From positions 1,302,001 to 1,366,000 of the forward strand of contig NZ_UHIY01000001.1 in the NCBI RefSeq assembly GCF_900460525.1: 64,000 nt of DNA. The letters run 5' to 3'. Positions 17,352 through 26,651 of the stretch are shown one piece after another. Position 1 is the first letter of the stretch. Every line of letters begins with the position of its first letter. Source of the stretch: Yersinia kristensenii (GTDB lineage: Bacteria; Pseudomonadota; Gammaproteobacteria; Enterobacterales; Enterobacteriaceae). The notes below the pieces were generated by a model, which ran no database searches, was not told the DNA's origin, and saw only the letters and a list, made by a program, of their open reading frames with translations. The position numbers and the translations under genes were made by a program.

Positions 17352-19070
17352 CTATTTACGGCCGTTCGGTTGTAGCTTCTCGCCCACATTGAGCAAGAAC
17401 AGTTCATTATCACGGGTTGAGATCCGCGACGAACCGTCGTCCATACGGTAGGCCCCCTCAGTAAAGCCTGCACCATTCAGGAAAGGTGCCACAGCCTGAG
17501 GTTTATTGCGCAATGATGCTTCCAGAGCCAGCAGAGCATAAGGTTCTATAGCATCAACATCGGCATATTGGCGATCGGGAGAAACCATGAAGAAACCGTC
17601 GATATAACGTGTTTTGATGATGTTATCGCCGATTTTCTCTGCCAGTAGCCGATAATCTGCTACCTGGCTGGCCTGGTAGAGATCCAACAAAGCAAACAAC
17701 GCGTAAGGATCACTGTTGGTGGTGTCCATCTTCACTTTTACATCTTTGCCCGGCGCAGTACCGATATCACCCAGTCCTTGGTCGTTGGCAATGCCGCGCG
17801 CCACTTTCCACAGTAATGGTTCATTATCAATGGCATAAGCACGCGCATAAGAAATCAGGAATTCATTACCTGCTTTGTATGGTTTGAGCACGGTGCCTTT
17901 TTTACCGTAATAACCATCTCGTGGGAGGGTGTAATTGGATAAATCCTGCCCATCGGCAATCATCGGACGGAAGGTATTGTCTTGATCGTTATAGGCATAT
18001 TTGGCAAAGGCTTTCAGGCCATCCACCGTCCATTTCAGCAAGTCCTGCCCCTGAGGCCCCAAATCTTTACCCAACTGCAACTGCATCAAGGCATTTTCAG
18101 AATAAAGGGTGCTGGTGCGCCCTTTGAGCATCATGTTGCCTTCCAGTGCTGCCGGGCCGAACTCCGGCCCAAACTGGCGTTGAGCGCGATCGCCAAACTT
18201 AGAATGGGTATCGGCATCATCCGTTGGCTCCTCGCGTTTGAGAGCTTGTGTAAACTGATAAACACCAAGGCCCGTTTTGGCATCACGCGGTAAAACATAC
18301 TGATCTGCCAGGCGTTTAGCCCAGACTAATGCGCCGGGCTCCTGCTGGTGTTTGGAGAGCAAGGACGCAGAATAAATCAGGTCATTGCCCGCATTGAGGA
18401 AGCTCAGCCCTTTGGTAGCAAAGAAAGGTGGCTGCTGCTCAAACTTGCTTTCCCACAGTGCGCCCATCGGCTTGCCATATTCACCGTGGCGGCTGGTTTC
18501 AAGAATACGCCAATCATAAACATGGGCATTCCAAAAGCCACGGATAAACCGCGCGGTGGCATCACTGTCGACGCTAAACATCAGGTCATAATAGGGATAA
18601 GCATTTTTCAGCTCATGCACCATCTCTTTTTCACTTGGCCCTTCTGGTTGAAGGGTTTTCAGATCAACAAACCGGTGACCGCCCCAATACAGCAAACCAC
18701 TTGGGTCTTGATAATTCTGGAAGTGATAACGAACAATATCTTCGGCGCGTTTCTGATAGCGGGGATCACCGCTAAGCTGGCTCAAACCACTCATGACGCG
18801 CATGAGATTTTGTTGTGCTGAGAAATTTGATAATACTGCCCGGCGGCCATCAGGGAATACCCATTCCAGTTGCTGCCCGGTTCGGGGGTCAACACCATCC
18901 GCCAATAATGGGCTCGGCTTATCACCGTGATAGGTATCGGATGCCTTATTTAGCACATTATCGACATACTGTTTTACCACCGTCAGGCGGTCAGTATCCG
19001 CTGCCTGTCCGGCGGGAATATACAACGTGGCTAGCGCTGCCATACTCAAAAATAACGCTCTTTTTTTCAT
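17352..19070 (-). CDS. pelY: Periplasmic pectate lyase, polysaccharide lyase family 2
   Basis: The enzyme cleaves polygalacturonate and oligogalacturonides by metal-assisted beta-elimination. The 572-residue protein has a signal peptide (1-23, ending AGQA), unlike the cytoplasmic PL2 paralogue (PelW/YePL2B type). Residues described for Y. enterocolitica YePL2A appear with a constant offset of 23. The metal ligands are His132 (GGHRF), Glu153 (MVHEL) and His195, and the base is Arg194 (ETSRHGEYG). So the site is complete. I preferred ATG 19068-19070 over an upstream TTG because it starts MKKRALFLSMAAL. It follows kdgM on the same strand with a 76-bp gap, consistent with an operon. Confidence 0.93.
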   Translation of the reverse strand: MKKRALFLSMAALATLYIPAGQAADTDRLTVVKQYVDNVLNKASDTYHGDKPSPLLADGVDPRTGQQLEWVFPDGRRAVLSNFSAQQNLMRVMSGLSQLSGDPRYQKRAEDIVRYHFQNYQDPSGLLYWGGHRFVDLKTLQPEGPSEKEMVHELKNAYPYYDLMFSVDSDATARFIRGFWNAHVYDWRILETSRHGEYGKPMGALWESKFEQQPPFFATKGLSFLNAGNDLIYSASLLSKHQQEPGALVWAKRLADQYVLPRDAKTGLGVYQFTQALKREEPTDDADTHSKFGDRAQRQFGPEFGPAALEGNMMLKGRTSTLYSENALMQLQLGKDLGPQGQDLLKWTVDGLKAFAKYAYNDQDNTFRPMIADGQDLSNYTLPRDGYYGKKGTVLKPYKAGNEFLISYARAYAIDNEPLLWKVARGIANDQGLGDIGTAPGKDVKVKMDTTNSDPYALFALLDLYQASQVADYRLLAEKIGDNIIKTRYIDGFFMVSPDRQYADVDAIEPYALLALEASLRNKPQAVAPFLNGAGFTEGAYRMDDGSSRISTRDNELFLLNVGEKLQPNGRK

Positions 19071-19146
19071 GACTTCGTTACCTGTCAAAAATCGCTATAG
19101 CGAGGTGTGACCCCAAAGGTCAGAATGTGATGACTTCAGTAATAGA

Positions 19147-19851
19147 TCAGAAACTGTATTTGACGCCTACGCGATAACGAGTTTGGCGTTCATCAGTATT
19201 TTTACTACCAGAGACATTGCCGACAGCCATATAAGGGGACCAGTTCTTATCCCACTTATACGTCAATTTAAAATCATGGGTCCAATCGTAATTTTCGTTA
19301 TCCGCTAGAATGACACCGGCTTTATTGGCTTGTTTGTAATCTAACTCGTAGTCTAATTGGAATTCTTTGTTGATTTTATAACTGAGGACACTCGTCAGAT
19401 TATAACCATTTTCAGACGTGTCTTTTTTTGTATTAATATTGGCGCTGGTGCGTTTGTAATAAGGACGATAACGTAATGAAATAGAGAGATCATCGACAAT
19501 ATTAGCCTTCCCGCGCAGATAAGGGCGATAGCTGTTAGCACTCGAACTTGAATCTAATGAGAAACCCGGTTCGATGGAGAATATTTTATCAATTTTATAC
19601 ACATAACTGGCAACGACTTCAGTACCATTACTCACGCCTTCATGGAATGGCTTATCTTTGTCACTGGCGCTTTTCCACTTGCCTTCCAAAGATAACCCAA
19701 AGCCATTAGCAAAGCGGTGGGACATTAATAAGCGGTCTTTGTGATTATTACCACTTTGATCTTGTGTTTCATGACGATAGTCAATAGTGACGGCCATTGC
19801 GCTAGTACTGATAAGTGATGCCATTGCCAGAGATAGTAATTTAAATTTCAT
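19147..19851 (-). CDS. kdgM: Oligogalacturonate-specific outer-membrane porin KdgM
   Basis: The 234-residue protein has a signal peptide (1-20, ending SAMA) and a short beta-barrel with alternating strands such as VTIDYRHETQD, GLSLEGKWK and LSISLRYRPYYKR. It ends in RVGVKYSF with a terminal Phe, as needed for BAM-dependent insertion. KdgM porins of Dickeya and Yersinia have 12 strands and pass negatively charged oligogalacturonides. Upstream lie a KdgR-like box and a CRP-like site. Together with pelY it forms an uptake and degradation module inserted between dctA and pdeK compared with E. coli. Confidence 0.93.
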   Translation of the reverse strand: MKFKLLSLAMASLISTSAMAVTIDYRHETQDQSGNNHKDRLLMSHRFANGFGLSLEGKWKSASDKDKPFHEGVSNGTEVVASYVYKIDKIFSIEPGFSLDSSSSANSYRPYLRGKANIVDDLSISLRYRPYYKRTSANINTKKDTSENGYNLTSVLSYKINKEFQLDYELDYKQANKAGVILADNENYDWTHDFKLTYKWDKNWSPYMAVGNVSGSKNTDERQTRYRVGVKYSF

Positions 19852-19908
19852 TACAGTTACCTTATTTTAATAAATAACATTAATTATTATGATAAATAAA
19901 AATCTCAC

Positions 19909-19928
19909 TTATGAAACGTCATTCTATT
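19909..19928. promoter_or_regulatory. KdgR-like operator in front of kdgM
   Basis: On the minus strand it reads AATAGAATGACGTTTCATAA, which agrees with the KdgR pattern AATRAAA-N3-GTTTCATT at most positions. It lies 58-77 bases before the kdgM start codon, where repressor binding would block the promoter. Confidence 0.6.
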
Positions 19929-19995
19929 TATTTTGATATTAAGTTCCGAGATCTATGACCGATAGTTCGAAATTAATAAAATTGATATCCATTTA

Positions 19996-20011
19996 TGTGA
20001 TTTAGTTCAAA
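19996..20011. promoter_or_regulatory. CRP-like site upstream of kdgM
   Basis: TGTGA-TTTAGT-TCAAA matches TGTGA-N6-TCACA at eight of ten positions, about 150 bp before the kdgM start. CRP activation of pectin genes is established in Dickeya. For this site it is inference. Confidence 0.45.
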
Positions 20012-20297
20012 GTAAATAGTTTTAACTAATGCAATGGCACTGTAAGTTTTTTGTTATATCGTAGGTGTAGTAAGGGATTAAGGCTATTTCGGAGGGGTTT
20101 TACTTCGAATTAAATAGTCTTGACGCAATGGGGAGTTATATTGTATAGCTTCGAAAGAAGATAAAGAGATATCAGCATAATATTTTCTTCGCGGTATTAT
20201 TAATAAAGATAGCTAATATCAGTTTGACGTCACAAGGGCGAAGAATATTATCCAAAGTCATTGGTATTACAACAAGACCGCTAACACCGCTGTAGCA

Positions 20298-21839
20298 TCA
20301 AGGGCGCAGGGTAAAGCGGGTTTCAAACTCCTCGCGTGATAACGGCTCCGAAAATAAAAAGCCCTGACCACAGCGAATACCTTGTTTTAGTAGCCATTGC
20401 CGCTGCTCGTCCGTCTCGACGCCTTCAGCCATAACGCGGAGTTTCAGCACCTCGGAGATGGTGCTAATGATTCTCGCCATCACATCATCTTCTGGTAAAT
20501 ACTTCACAAAGCTTTTATCCAGTTTAATGATATTGATCGGCAAGCTTTTCAGGTGATTGAGATATTGCAGGCTTGAATACCCTGTACCGAAGTCATCCAG
20601 GGCGATAGATAAGCCAAGCCCTTGTAATTCGCGCAGTAACATGAGCGCTTTGTCGAGATCCTGAATACGCGCAGTCTCAGTAATTTCCAGCACCAATTGG
20701 CGTGGGTCAATATCATAACGGCTGAGAATGGTTTGCAGATGCGTCAGGATGCTCTCGCATTGTAGTTGTAAGCCGGAAATATTGACCGCCAGCGACAAGG
20801 TAATCCCTCGAGCTTTCCAGTCAGCCAGAATGCCGCAGGATTCCTCGAGCACCCAATTGCCCAGCGGTATCATCGCGCCACTTTCTTCTGAGTCAGTGAT
20901 AAACTCTGAAGGTAGACGATAGCTACCATCCGCCTGCCGCCAGCGTAGCAATGCTTCAGCACCAATAATTCGCGGTGCTTCCATATCCCATTGCGGCTGT
21001 AAAAACAGGACGAAATCACGCTTTTCAATCGCCTGCAAAATGTCATTTTCCTGTGACGATTGTTTTAGGGTTTTATGTGGCAGAGGTAATTCAGTACTCA
21101 GCGGGCTGCTCATCCCCGCATAAGCCTCAGCTAACAATTGTTGATTACGATTATAATTGTGAACCAACACCCCCAGTTCATCATCCTGATGATGAGCAGG
21201 TAAAGTCAGTTGGTGATTCAACACCCCTTGTTGACCAATCTTTTCCAGCTCTTTGGCGATCGCACGCAATGGGTGAACAATCAGGCGATTAATACACCAG
21301 GCCAGAGAGACCGAAAGTACCAATGCCAGCAGCAAATAAGTCGAGAGCATCGCCGACAAGGTGCTGAGGATAAACTGATATAGGCGAAATGAATCTGCCC
21401 GTAACACTAAATGTGCCAGTGGCTGCGGATTGGCGGATACCCGCTCCAGAGAATATAACGGCACCGTTATCTGCACCGGCAGAGAAAAAATACGTTTAGC
21501 CCAGCGTGGCACGGGCCTTTCCGTAGGGAAGTTTGCGTGTAATACCTGAATTTGATTAGGTAAAATCACATCGGCGCGGCTCAGGATGCCAATGGGCAGT
21601 AAATTATTGAGGATATTTTTGGCTTGGGGGATATCAACGCTCAAGATTGCGGCAGACAGCGGTTGGCGAACGGAATAGGCAATACTCTCCAACTGCTTGG
21701 CGTAATCATCCTTGCGCTGCTGCACAAAGTGGAATAACTGAATGACGATAAAAATACAGATGGTAACCAGTGCGACAACCGCCACCGCTGCCATTTGTTT
21801 AATCGTTAATGAACGCCTTACCCGCAAACTCACTCCCAC
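20298..21839 (-). CDS. pdeK: PdeK-like membrane c-di-GMP phosphodiesterase lacking a GGDEF domain
   Basis: The 513-residue protein has membrane helices at about 17-38 and 157-182 with a periplasmic sensor between. A HAMP linker (about 180-235) leads to an EAL domain (about 262-510). EAL motifs are intact: EALLRW, NISGLQL, ETA, DDFGTGYSSL, KLDKSFV and EGVE. Its position before bcsC is that of E. coli yhjK (pdeK) and of Yersinia hmsP. Those proteins (about 650-670 residues) carry a degenerate GGDEF domain between HAMP and EAL. Here only about 30 residues join the two. The reading frame is clean, so it looks like a domain loss rather than a frameshift. Confidence 0.87.
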   Translation of the reverse strand: MGVSLRVRRSLTIKQMAAVAVVALVTICIFIVIQLFHFVQQRKDDYAKQLESIAYSVRQPLSAAILSVDIPQAKNILNNLLPIGILSRADVILPNQIQVLHANFPTERPVPRWAKRIFSLPVQITVPLYSLERVSANPQPLAHLVLRADSFRLYQFILSTLSAMLSTYLLLALVLSVSLAWCINRLIVHPLRAIAKELEKIGQQGVLNHQLTLPAHHQDDELGVLVHNYNRNQQLLAEAYAGMSSPLSTELPLPHKTLKQSSQENDILQAIEKRDFVLFLQPQWDMEAPRIIGAEALLRWRQADGSYRLPSEFITDSEESGAMIPLGNWVLEESCGILADWKARGITLSLAVNISGLQLQCESILTHLQTILSRYDIDPRQLVLEITETARIQDLDKALMLLRELQGLGLSIALDDFGTGYSSLQYLNHLKSLPINIIKLDKSFVKYLPEDDVMARIISTISEVLKLRVMAEGVETDEQRQWLLKQGIRCGQGFLFSEPLSREEFETRFTLRP

Positions 21840-21987
21840 CCATTCTGACTGAGTAAAATAAAATTGTTGCCACAGTGATGCGGCGACTCATCGATGCTAT
21901 CCGAGTATACTCGATAACCCTGAGATTTTATCTTATGAAACCAAACCGGTTGGGAAGAATATCGTGGGTTTCAGTCTTTTCCTATCA

Positions 21988-22037
21988 GGAAAGCAACTTC
22001 AAAGCGCTATTTATCACTCTAAAGTTGCTTTTTTATG
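21988..22037. terminator. Hairpin between bcsC and pdeK
   Basis: AAAGCAACTT and AAAGTTGCTTTTTT form a stem of about 9 bp around a 20-nt loop. The T-run lies on the + strand. For the leftward bcsC transcript it would act as a weaker end signal. Confidence 0.5.
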
Positions 22038-22057
22038 TCAAGAGGCGCGACTGGCTA

Positions 22058-25000
22058 TTACTTAAAATCTGAGTAAGGCACTAGCGGTTGTGGCGGCATA
22101 TCCAAGTCGCCCTGCCACCCTGCCATGGAGTAGCGCAGGTAAATCAGCGCATGGCTTGGGGTATAATCTTTGGCTTGCTGAATATCGACTCCGGCCCCCA
22201 GAGTCCAGTGAGAACTCAGGCGGCGCTCAATCAAAGCTCGCAAGGTGTAACCCACACCATTGCTGCTGTCCCCATAATCGGGTTTACCGCGATCTGGAAT
22301 AGGCTGCAAGCTATTGTTGAGCAGATTTTGCAGTGGATAACGCGCCCGATCATTGGTCGCGGAATGTGAAACAGATACCGACCCGCCCAACTCCCACGAC
22401 CAGTTATCTGTCCGCTGCCGATAGTTTACCGGGATAGCCAGTGACAGATATTTTTGCGGGCTATAATACCCGCCCTGACCCAGGGTGTAGCCGCTGAGGT
22501 CTTTTTGATAATGCCACCACATGCCATTCAAACCGACGGTAAAACGGCGGTTATCTTCATTGATTAACTTGTAGTAATAGCCGGTCATAAAGCGCAGCCG
22601 CTGGTTATCGGCCACATTTTTCCCAGTGAGGTAATGATAACTTAAGTCACTCCAGACCCCATCAGCCTCACCCCGGTCATAACTGGCTCCCAAGCTGACG
22701 CCATTGGCACGGACGCCCCCCCAAGTGAGATTGGTATTGGGGTCTTTGGTGCCGGCAAAAGCTAATAATGAACTGGATATTGGCCGGCGAGAAGCCGTGG
22801 CTGTCCAGCCAATATGGTTCCAGCTGTTGCTGTATGCCAAGCCGCCGACCACATCGACCACCTCAAACCCCATTGGCGTGGTGCCAATATCCGTGGCCCA
22901 ACTGTCATTCTGCCACCCCACCGCGACACTGGTGCCCGTTGCCCGTTGATGTAAATTCGCCTGACAAGGAATAACAGTTTGGTAGCAAGTACCTGCTTTG
23001 TAACGGGTATTTTTGTCAAAGGTGCCGGCATCCATATGCACAGTGTCGGTGCGGAAGAACGCCCGACCATCCGCCAGCGACGTATCCACCTGCAACATAG
23101 TGTTGAAAGCGCTGAGATCTGAAATCCCTTCGGTGCCGCTCGAGTGCTGATAGTCTTGATCCAATGTGACGCGGGTATCCTGCTGGCGATACAGATCTGC
23201 CGCATCAGCACGGATACCACGTTTGAGCCAATCATCCGTGACCTGATTACGTGTAAGCAAGGTATAACTGTCATTATCTGCCGGAATCTTAGGCGCTATG
23301 CCGCTGGCCACCATAGCATGTTTGAAATCATCCTGAGCGGTGGCCGGTTGCCCCTGTGATTGCGCTAAGCGGGCCGAATCACGGAATACTAAAGCATTAT
23401 CTTGTGACGGTGCGCCTTGAGCTGCCAAGGGTTTTAACCGCTGGAAAATATCGGCCGCTTTTTGCGGTTCACCCGCGCCACTCCAGGCATTGGCAACCCG
23501 CCGCTGAGTATTTACGCTGGCCCCTTCACCCGTCAGGGGCTCAGTTTGCAAATGCTGGCGCGCATCACTGAGACGCCCTTCGGCGATATACGCCTCTATC
23601 TCACCCAGACGCGCATCTGGATTTTGCGGTTCACGCGCCCGGATACGCTGATAACCCGCCAGCGCTTCACTATAGTCACCACGCTCCAGCGCCCAATCTG
23701 CCAGTGTCAGGTCAATTTGTGTATTGGCGGGTTGCTGGCGCAAGGCGGTGATAGCCCCCGCTTCATCGCCGCTGGCGCGCAATTGGCGCGTCAAAGTCAG
23801 CACTTGGCCCAATTTCAAGCGCTGATCTAATTCATGGATATTATCATTCCATTGCGTTGTCGGCAGTGTGGCTAAATGCGCCAGCGCCTGACTGTCTCGC
23901 CCAGTACTGGAAAGGTAAAGCGCAAAGGCATAGACCTGCTCAGGATCATCCGGCTTACGGCTGGCCAGTTGATGGAATTGTGCATCCGCTTGCGCCGAAT
24001 CCCCCTCTTGCGCCAATGCCTCCGCCAAGCGATAGGTTATCCAGACATCATCCGGTGCCCTTTTTTGCACTTGCTGGTATTTTTCCGCCGCCTGATGCCA
24101 CTGCTGCTGAGCTGCCAGTGCCTCGGCCTGCTGCTTCAACATCGCCAATTGCAGACTATCTAATGTGTCGCGCATTTTGGCCTGTTGGCTGCGTGGCAAA
24201 TTATTCAGGTAATCCAGTGCTTTTTGTGGCGATTCGCGTTGATAGATATTGGCCAGCCCGCGCACTGCGCTGCTGTTGGTTGGATCCAAACGCAATGCTT
24301 GCTGATAATGCTGCTCGGCACTTTTATCATCATGACGGGCCACGGCCACATCACCCAAACCAATTAATGCATAACTATCGCTGCCGTCAATTAGCCGCGC
24401 CTGCTGATATTTTTGCTGTGCCAGCGCGGTGTCACCGGCTTTCAGCGCTTTATCACCGGCATCATTCAGCAGCCAGTAACGGTTGGTTTTGATCAAACTG
24501 GCCCATTTATCACTTTTCAGGCCGTCTTTATCCGATTTTTGCGCCTGTTCAAATAACTGCAATGCTTGTGCTCGTGAGCCACTACGGGCATACGCCAGCC
24601 CCAGTGCGCCCAGAATTTCCGGGTCATTGGGTGAGGCGGCCAATGCTTGTTTCAATGCAGGGATTGCGCCCGCCCCTCCGCCACTGTCAACTTTTCCCAG
24701 CCCGCTTAGCCGCGCCTGATAAGCGGGATCTGCCAGCGTAGCCTGCTGATTAGCTAGCTCTTTACGAGCAATATCCGCTTGAGGGCCGGTTGAAAAAACA
24801 TCAAGAAAATGGGTTAATGCGGCAACACTTTGTGGGCTGACGGTCATCGCTTTGATGGTATCCATCCACAAATCAGCGGCATCTGAAGCCCCGATAGGAT
24901 CTGCGGCCACTTTTTCCAACATGGCGTAGCCAAGTACGGCCTTTTGTTGGCCGAAATACATGCGCGCTAGCGCCATGCGCAGAGCAACATTGCCGGGATA

Positions 25001-25540
25001 TTGTTGGTCCAGAGAGGCGAGTTTCTGGGTAGCCAGAGCTTCCTGACCCGGTAATCGTGCCACCAGCCGCCAATACTCAACCGCCAGATCCAGTGTGGGT
25101 GGATTTCCTTGCAGCAATTGATCATATTTAACTTTAGCTTCAGCCACCCGCCCCGCAGTTGCCAGTAAACGGGCCTCCTGCAATTGCTGGCGTACTTCAG
25201 GTTTTGTCATGGCCAACATCAACTTAGCGCGACGATACACTTCTGAGTTGGGTGCCAATTGTTGCAACTTATCCAACTGTTTTTGTGCTTCGGCCAGATT
25301 CCCTTGCCGTAGCGCCTGGCGTATTCCTGCCGCGATGACATCCGGATTATTCGGGTCCATCATGTTTAGGCGATACAGGGATTGCTTAACCAACTCGTCT
25401 TTATTGGTTGCCTCTCCCAACCTTACCTGCTCCAGTAAAAATTGGGTCGGCGACACAGCTTCGGCCCCCTGCGCCATACCGACAAAGGCTTGAGGCAATA
25501 ACGCCAGGCTTAATAGCCAGTTTATTTTAATGTTGCGCAT
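22058..25540 (-). CDS. bcsC: Cellulose export protein BcsC (TPR domain and outer-membrane barrel)
   Basis: BcsC carries the glucan through periplasm and outer membrane. The 1160-residue protein has a signal peptide (about 1-25, ending AQGA). Many TPR repeats follow to roughly residue 780, with typical LGLAYARSGSRAQALQLFEQA-type helices. The C-terminal barrel domain covers about 820-1160, for example GVSLGASYDRGEADG and LGAGVDIQQAKDYTPSHA. I used ATG 25538-25540 because GGA precedes it and MRNIKINWLLSL is a clean signal start. It overlaps the bcsZ stop region by 19 bp. It is the last gene of the leftward bcsRQABZC unit. Confidence 0.95.
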   Translation of the reverse strand: MRNIKINWLLSLALLPQAFVGMAQGAEAVSPTQFLLEQVRLGEATNKDELVKQSLYRLNMMDPNNPDVIAAGIRQALRQGNLAEAQKQLDKLQQLAPNSEVYRRAKLMLAMTKPEVRQQLQEARLLATAGRVAEAKVKYDQLLQGNPPTLDLAVEYWRLVARLPGQEALATQKLASLDQQYPGNVALRMALARMYFGQQKAVLGYAMLEKVAADPIGASDAADLWMDTIKAMTVSPQSVAALTHFLDVFSTGPQADIARKELANQQATLADPAYQARLSGLGKVDSGGGAGAIPALKQALAASPNDPEILGALGLAYARSGSRAQALQLFEQAQKSDKDGLKSDKWASLIKTNRYWLLNDAGDKALKAGDTALAQQKYQQARLIDGSDSYALIGLGDVAVARHDDKSAEQHYQQALRLDPTNSSAVRGLANIYQRESPQKALDYLNNLPRSQQAKMRDTLDSLQLAMLKQQAEALAAQQQWHQAAEKYQQVQKRAPDDVWITYRLAEALAQEGDSAQADAQFHQLASRKPDDPEQVYAFALYLSSTGRDSQALAHLATLPTTQWNDNIHELDQRLKLGQVLTLTRQLRASGDEAGAITALRQQPANTQIDLTLADWALERGDYSEALAGYQRIRAREPQNPDARLGEIEAYIAEGRLSDARQHLQTEPLTGEGASVNTQRRVANAWSGAGEPQKAADIFQRLKPLAAQGAPSQDNALVFRDSARLAQSQGQPATAQDDFKHAMVASGIAPKIPADNDSYTLLTRNQVTDDWLKRGIRADAADLYRQQDTRVTLDQDYQHSSGTEGISDLSAFNTMLQVDTSLADGRAFFRTDTVHMDAGTFDKNTRYKAGTCYQTVIPCQANLHQRATGTSVAVGWQNDSWATDIGTTPMGFEVVDVVGGLAYSNSWNHIGWTATASRRPISSSLLAFAGTKDPNTNLTWGGVRANGVSLGASYDRGEADGVWSDLSYHYLTGKNVADNQRLRFMTGYYYKLINEDNRRFTVGLNGMWWHYQKDLSGYTLGQGGYYSPQKYLSLAIPVNYRQRTDNWSWELGGSVSVSHSATNDRARYPLQNLLNNSLQPIPDRGKPDYGDSSNGVGYTLRALIERRLSSHWTLGAGVDIQQAKDYTPSHALIYLRYSMAGWQGDLDMPPQPLVPYSDFK

Positions 25541-26646
25541 TGACTGTTCCATGAAGGCTGAAGTTCCCCCTGACGATTAAAGCTATAACGATGCTGTATC
25601 CATCCCTGACCAAACAGTGTCAGCACCGCACTGTAGTAAGCATCAGCGCCCGGAGGTGAATCTTGCACACGTTTTCGTTGCTCGCTAAGCACCTGCTGAT
25701 TAAAAGGGGCGGGGTTGCTGGCTAAGAACGGCAATAATGCCGCCGAAAATCCGACCGGCCCATCGCCACTGGTTTTGCCGGTGAGAGCATCGGTCTTCTC
25801 TGGTGGCACGCCCTGTTGCTGGGTGACCTCCGCCATCGGCTGGAAGCGCTGGATGAGTGCGGCTTTTTGCGGGCTGTTATTGGGCAACATACCGGCCCAC
25901 AGATAACTGCGAATTGCGTCATAACTGCCGATATTCGGCTGTGTTTCATCCGGCTGCCAGCCTTTATCCTTTTCCCACACCACCCAATCAGGGCTAAAAC
26001 CATGGGGTGCCGTTTCCAACCACAACCGCTGATTGGTAGCAACCATCTCTTTCCACGGCCCCGCCAGAGCAGAAAAACGCGCCAGCAATTGTGGTGGTAA
26101 ATAGCTCGGGTTGAGCCGCCAACGGTCTTCATTACTAAAGCCAATTTTGCCCGGCAATAACATTTCACCAAGGCCCGGAATATTCACCACTTCTTCTTTG
26201 GCAATGCGTTGCAGCAACAAGGTGCCCATGGTCTGGTAACGGCGGATATCCCATAACCGTCCGGCCTCTAACAAGCTGTAAGCAATCCATAAATCCGCAT
26301 CCGAAGCCGAGTTTGGATCCAAAATATCCCAGTTACGGCCATTGCGTTGCCCCCATAACCATGCGGGTAGGCGGGCGGTTAAATCCCCCGCCGATAAGTT
26401 GTTTTCTGTCCAACTTAATAGCCGGTCAAATGTCTCCCGGTCGTCGGCCACCAGAGCAAAAAACAAGCCGTAACTCTGCCCTTCGGATGTGGTTATTTGC
26501 CTCGGATTACTGGGGTCGATAACTCGCCCCCCCTCACTGATATAGTCTTGTTTGAACTGCTGCCATGCAGGCCAATCACACGCGGCTGCTGTACCAAAAC
26601 TGGCCAGCAGCAGGATGCATACCAGCCGTTTAAACATTACGACCAT
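25522..26646 (-). CDS. bcsZ: Endo-1,4-beta-glucanase BcsZ (GH8), periplasmic
   Basis: BcsZ trims cellulose during export. The 374-residue protein has a signal peptide (to about AAA before CDWPAW) and the GH8 signature. The acid Glu lies in TTSEGQSYG and the base Asp in SYDAIRSYLWAG, along with the conserved PAWLWG and DADLWIAYSLLEAGRLW. Three in-frame starts lie close together (TTG 26649, ATG 26646, ATG 26637). I give 26646. It follows the bcsB stop (26652-26654) almost without gap, so translation is probably coupled. Confidence 0.94.
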   Translation of the reverse strand: MVVMFKRLVCILLLASFGTAAACDWPAWQQFKQDYISEGGRVIDPSNPRQITTSEGQSYGLFFALVADDRETFDRLLSWTENNLSAGDLTARLPAWLWGQRNGRNWDILDPNSASDADLWIAYSLLEAGRLWDIRRYQTMGTLLLQRIAKEEVVNIPGLGEMLLPGKIGFSNEDRWRLNPSYLPPQLLARFSALAGPWKEMVATNQRLWLETAPHGFSPDWVVWEKDKGWQPDETQPNIGSYDAIRSYLWAGMLPNNSPQKAALIQRFQPMAEVTQQQGVPPEKTDALTGKTSGDGPVGFSAALLPFLASNPAPFNQQVLSEQRKRVQDSPPGADAYYSAVLTLFGQGWIQHRYSFNRQGELQPSWNSQCATLK

Positions 26647-26651
26647 CAAAG

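Larger units (their letters stand above)
19852..20297. other. Regulatory intergenic region kdgM / pdeK
   Basis: These 446 AT-rich bases carry the kdgM promoter region with KdgR-like and CRP-like sites (given separately). The remainder, 20012-20297, shows no gene, RNA or repeat I can support. Confidence 0.45.

Noticed and set aside
22762..23274. 170-codon frame inside bcsC
   Set aside because: It lies on the same strand in another frame within the well-supported bcsC gene, with a basic, low-complexity translation and no family features.
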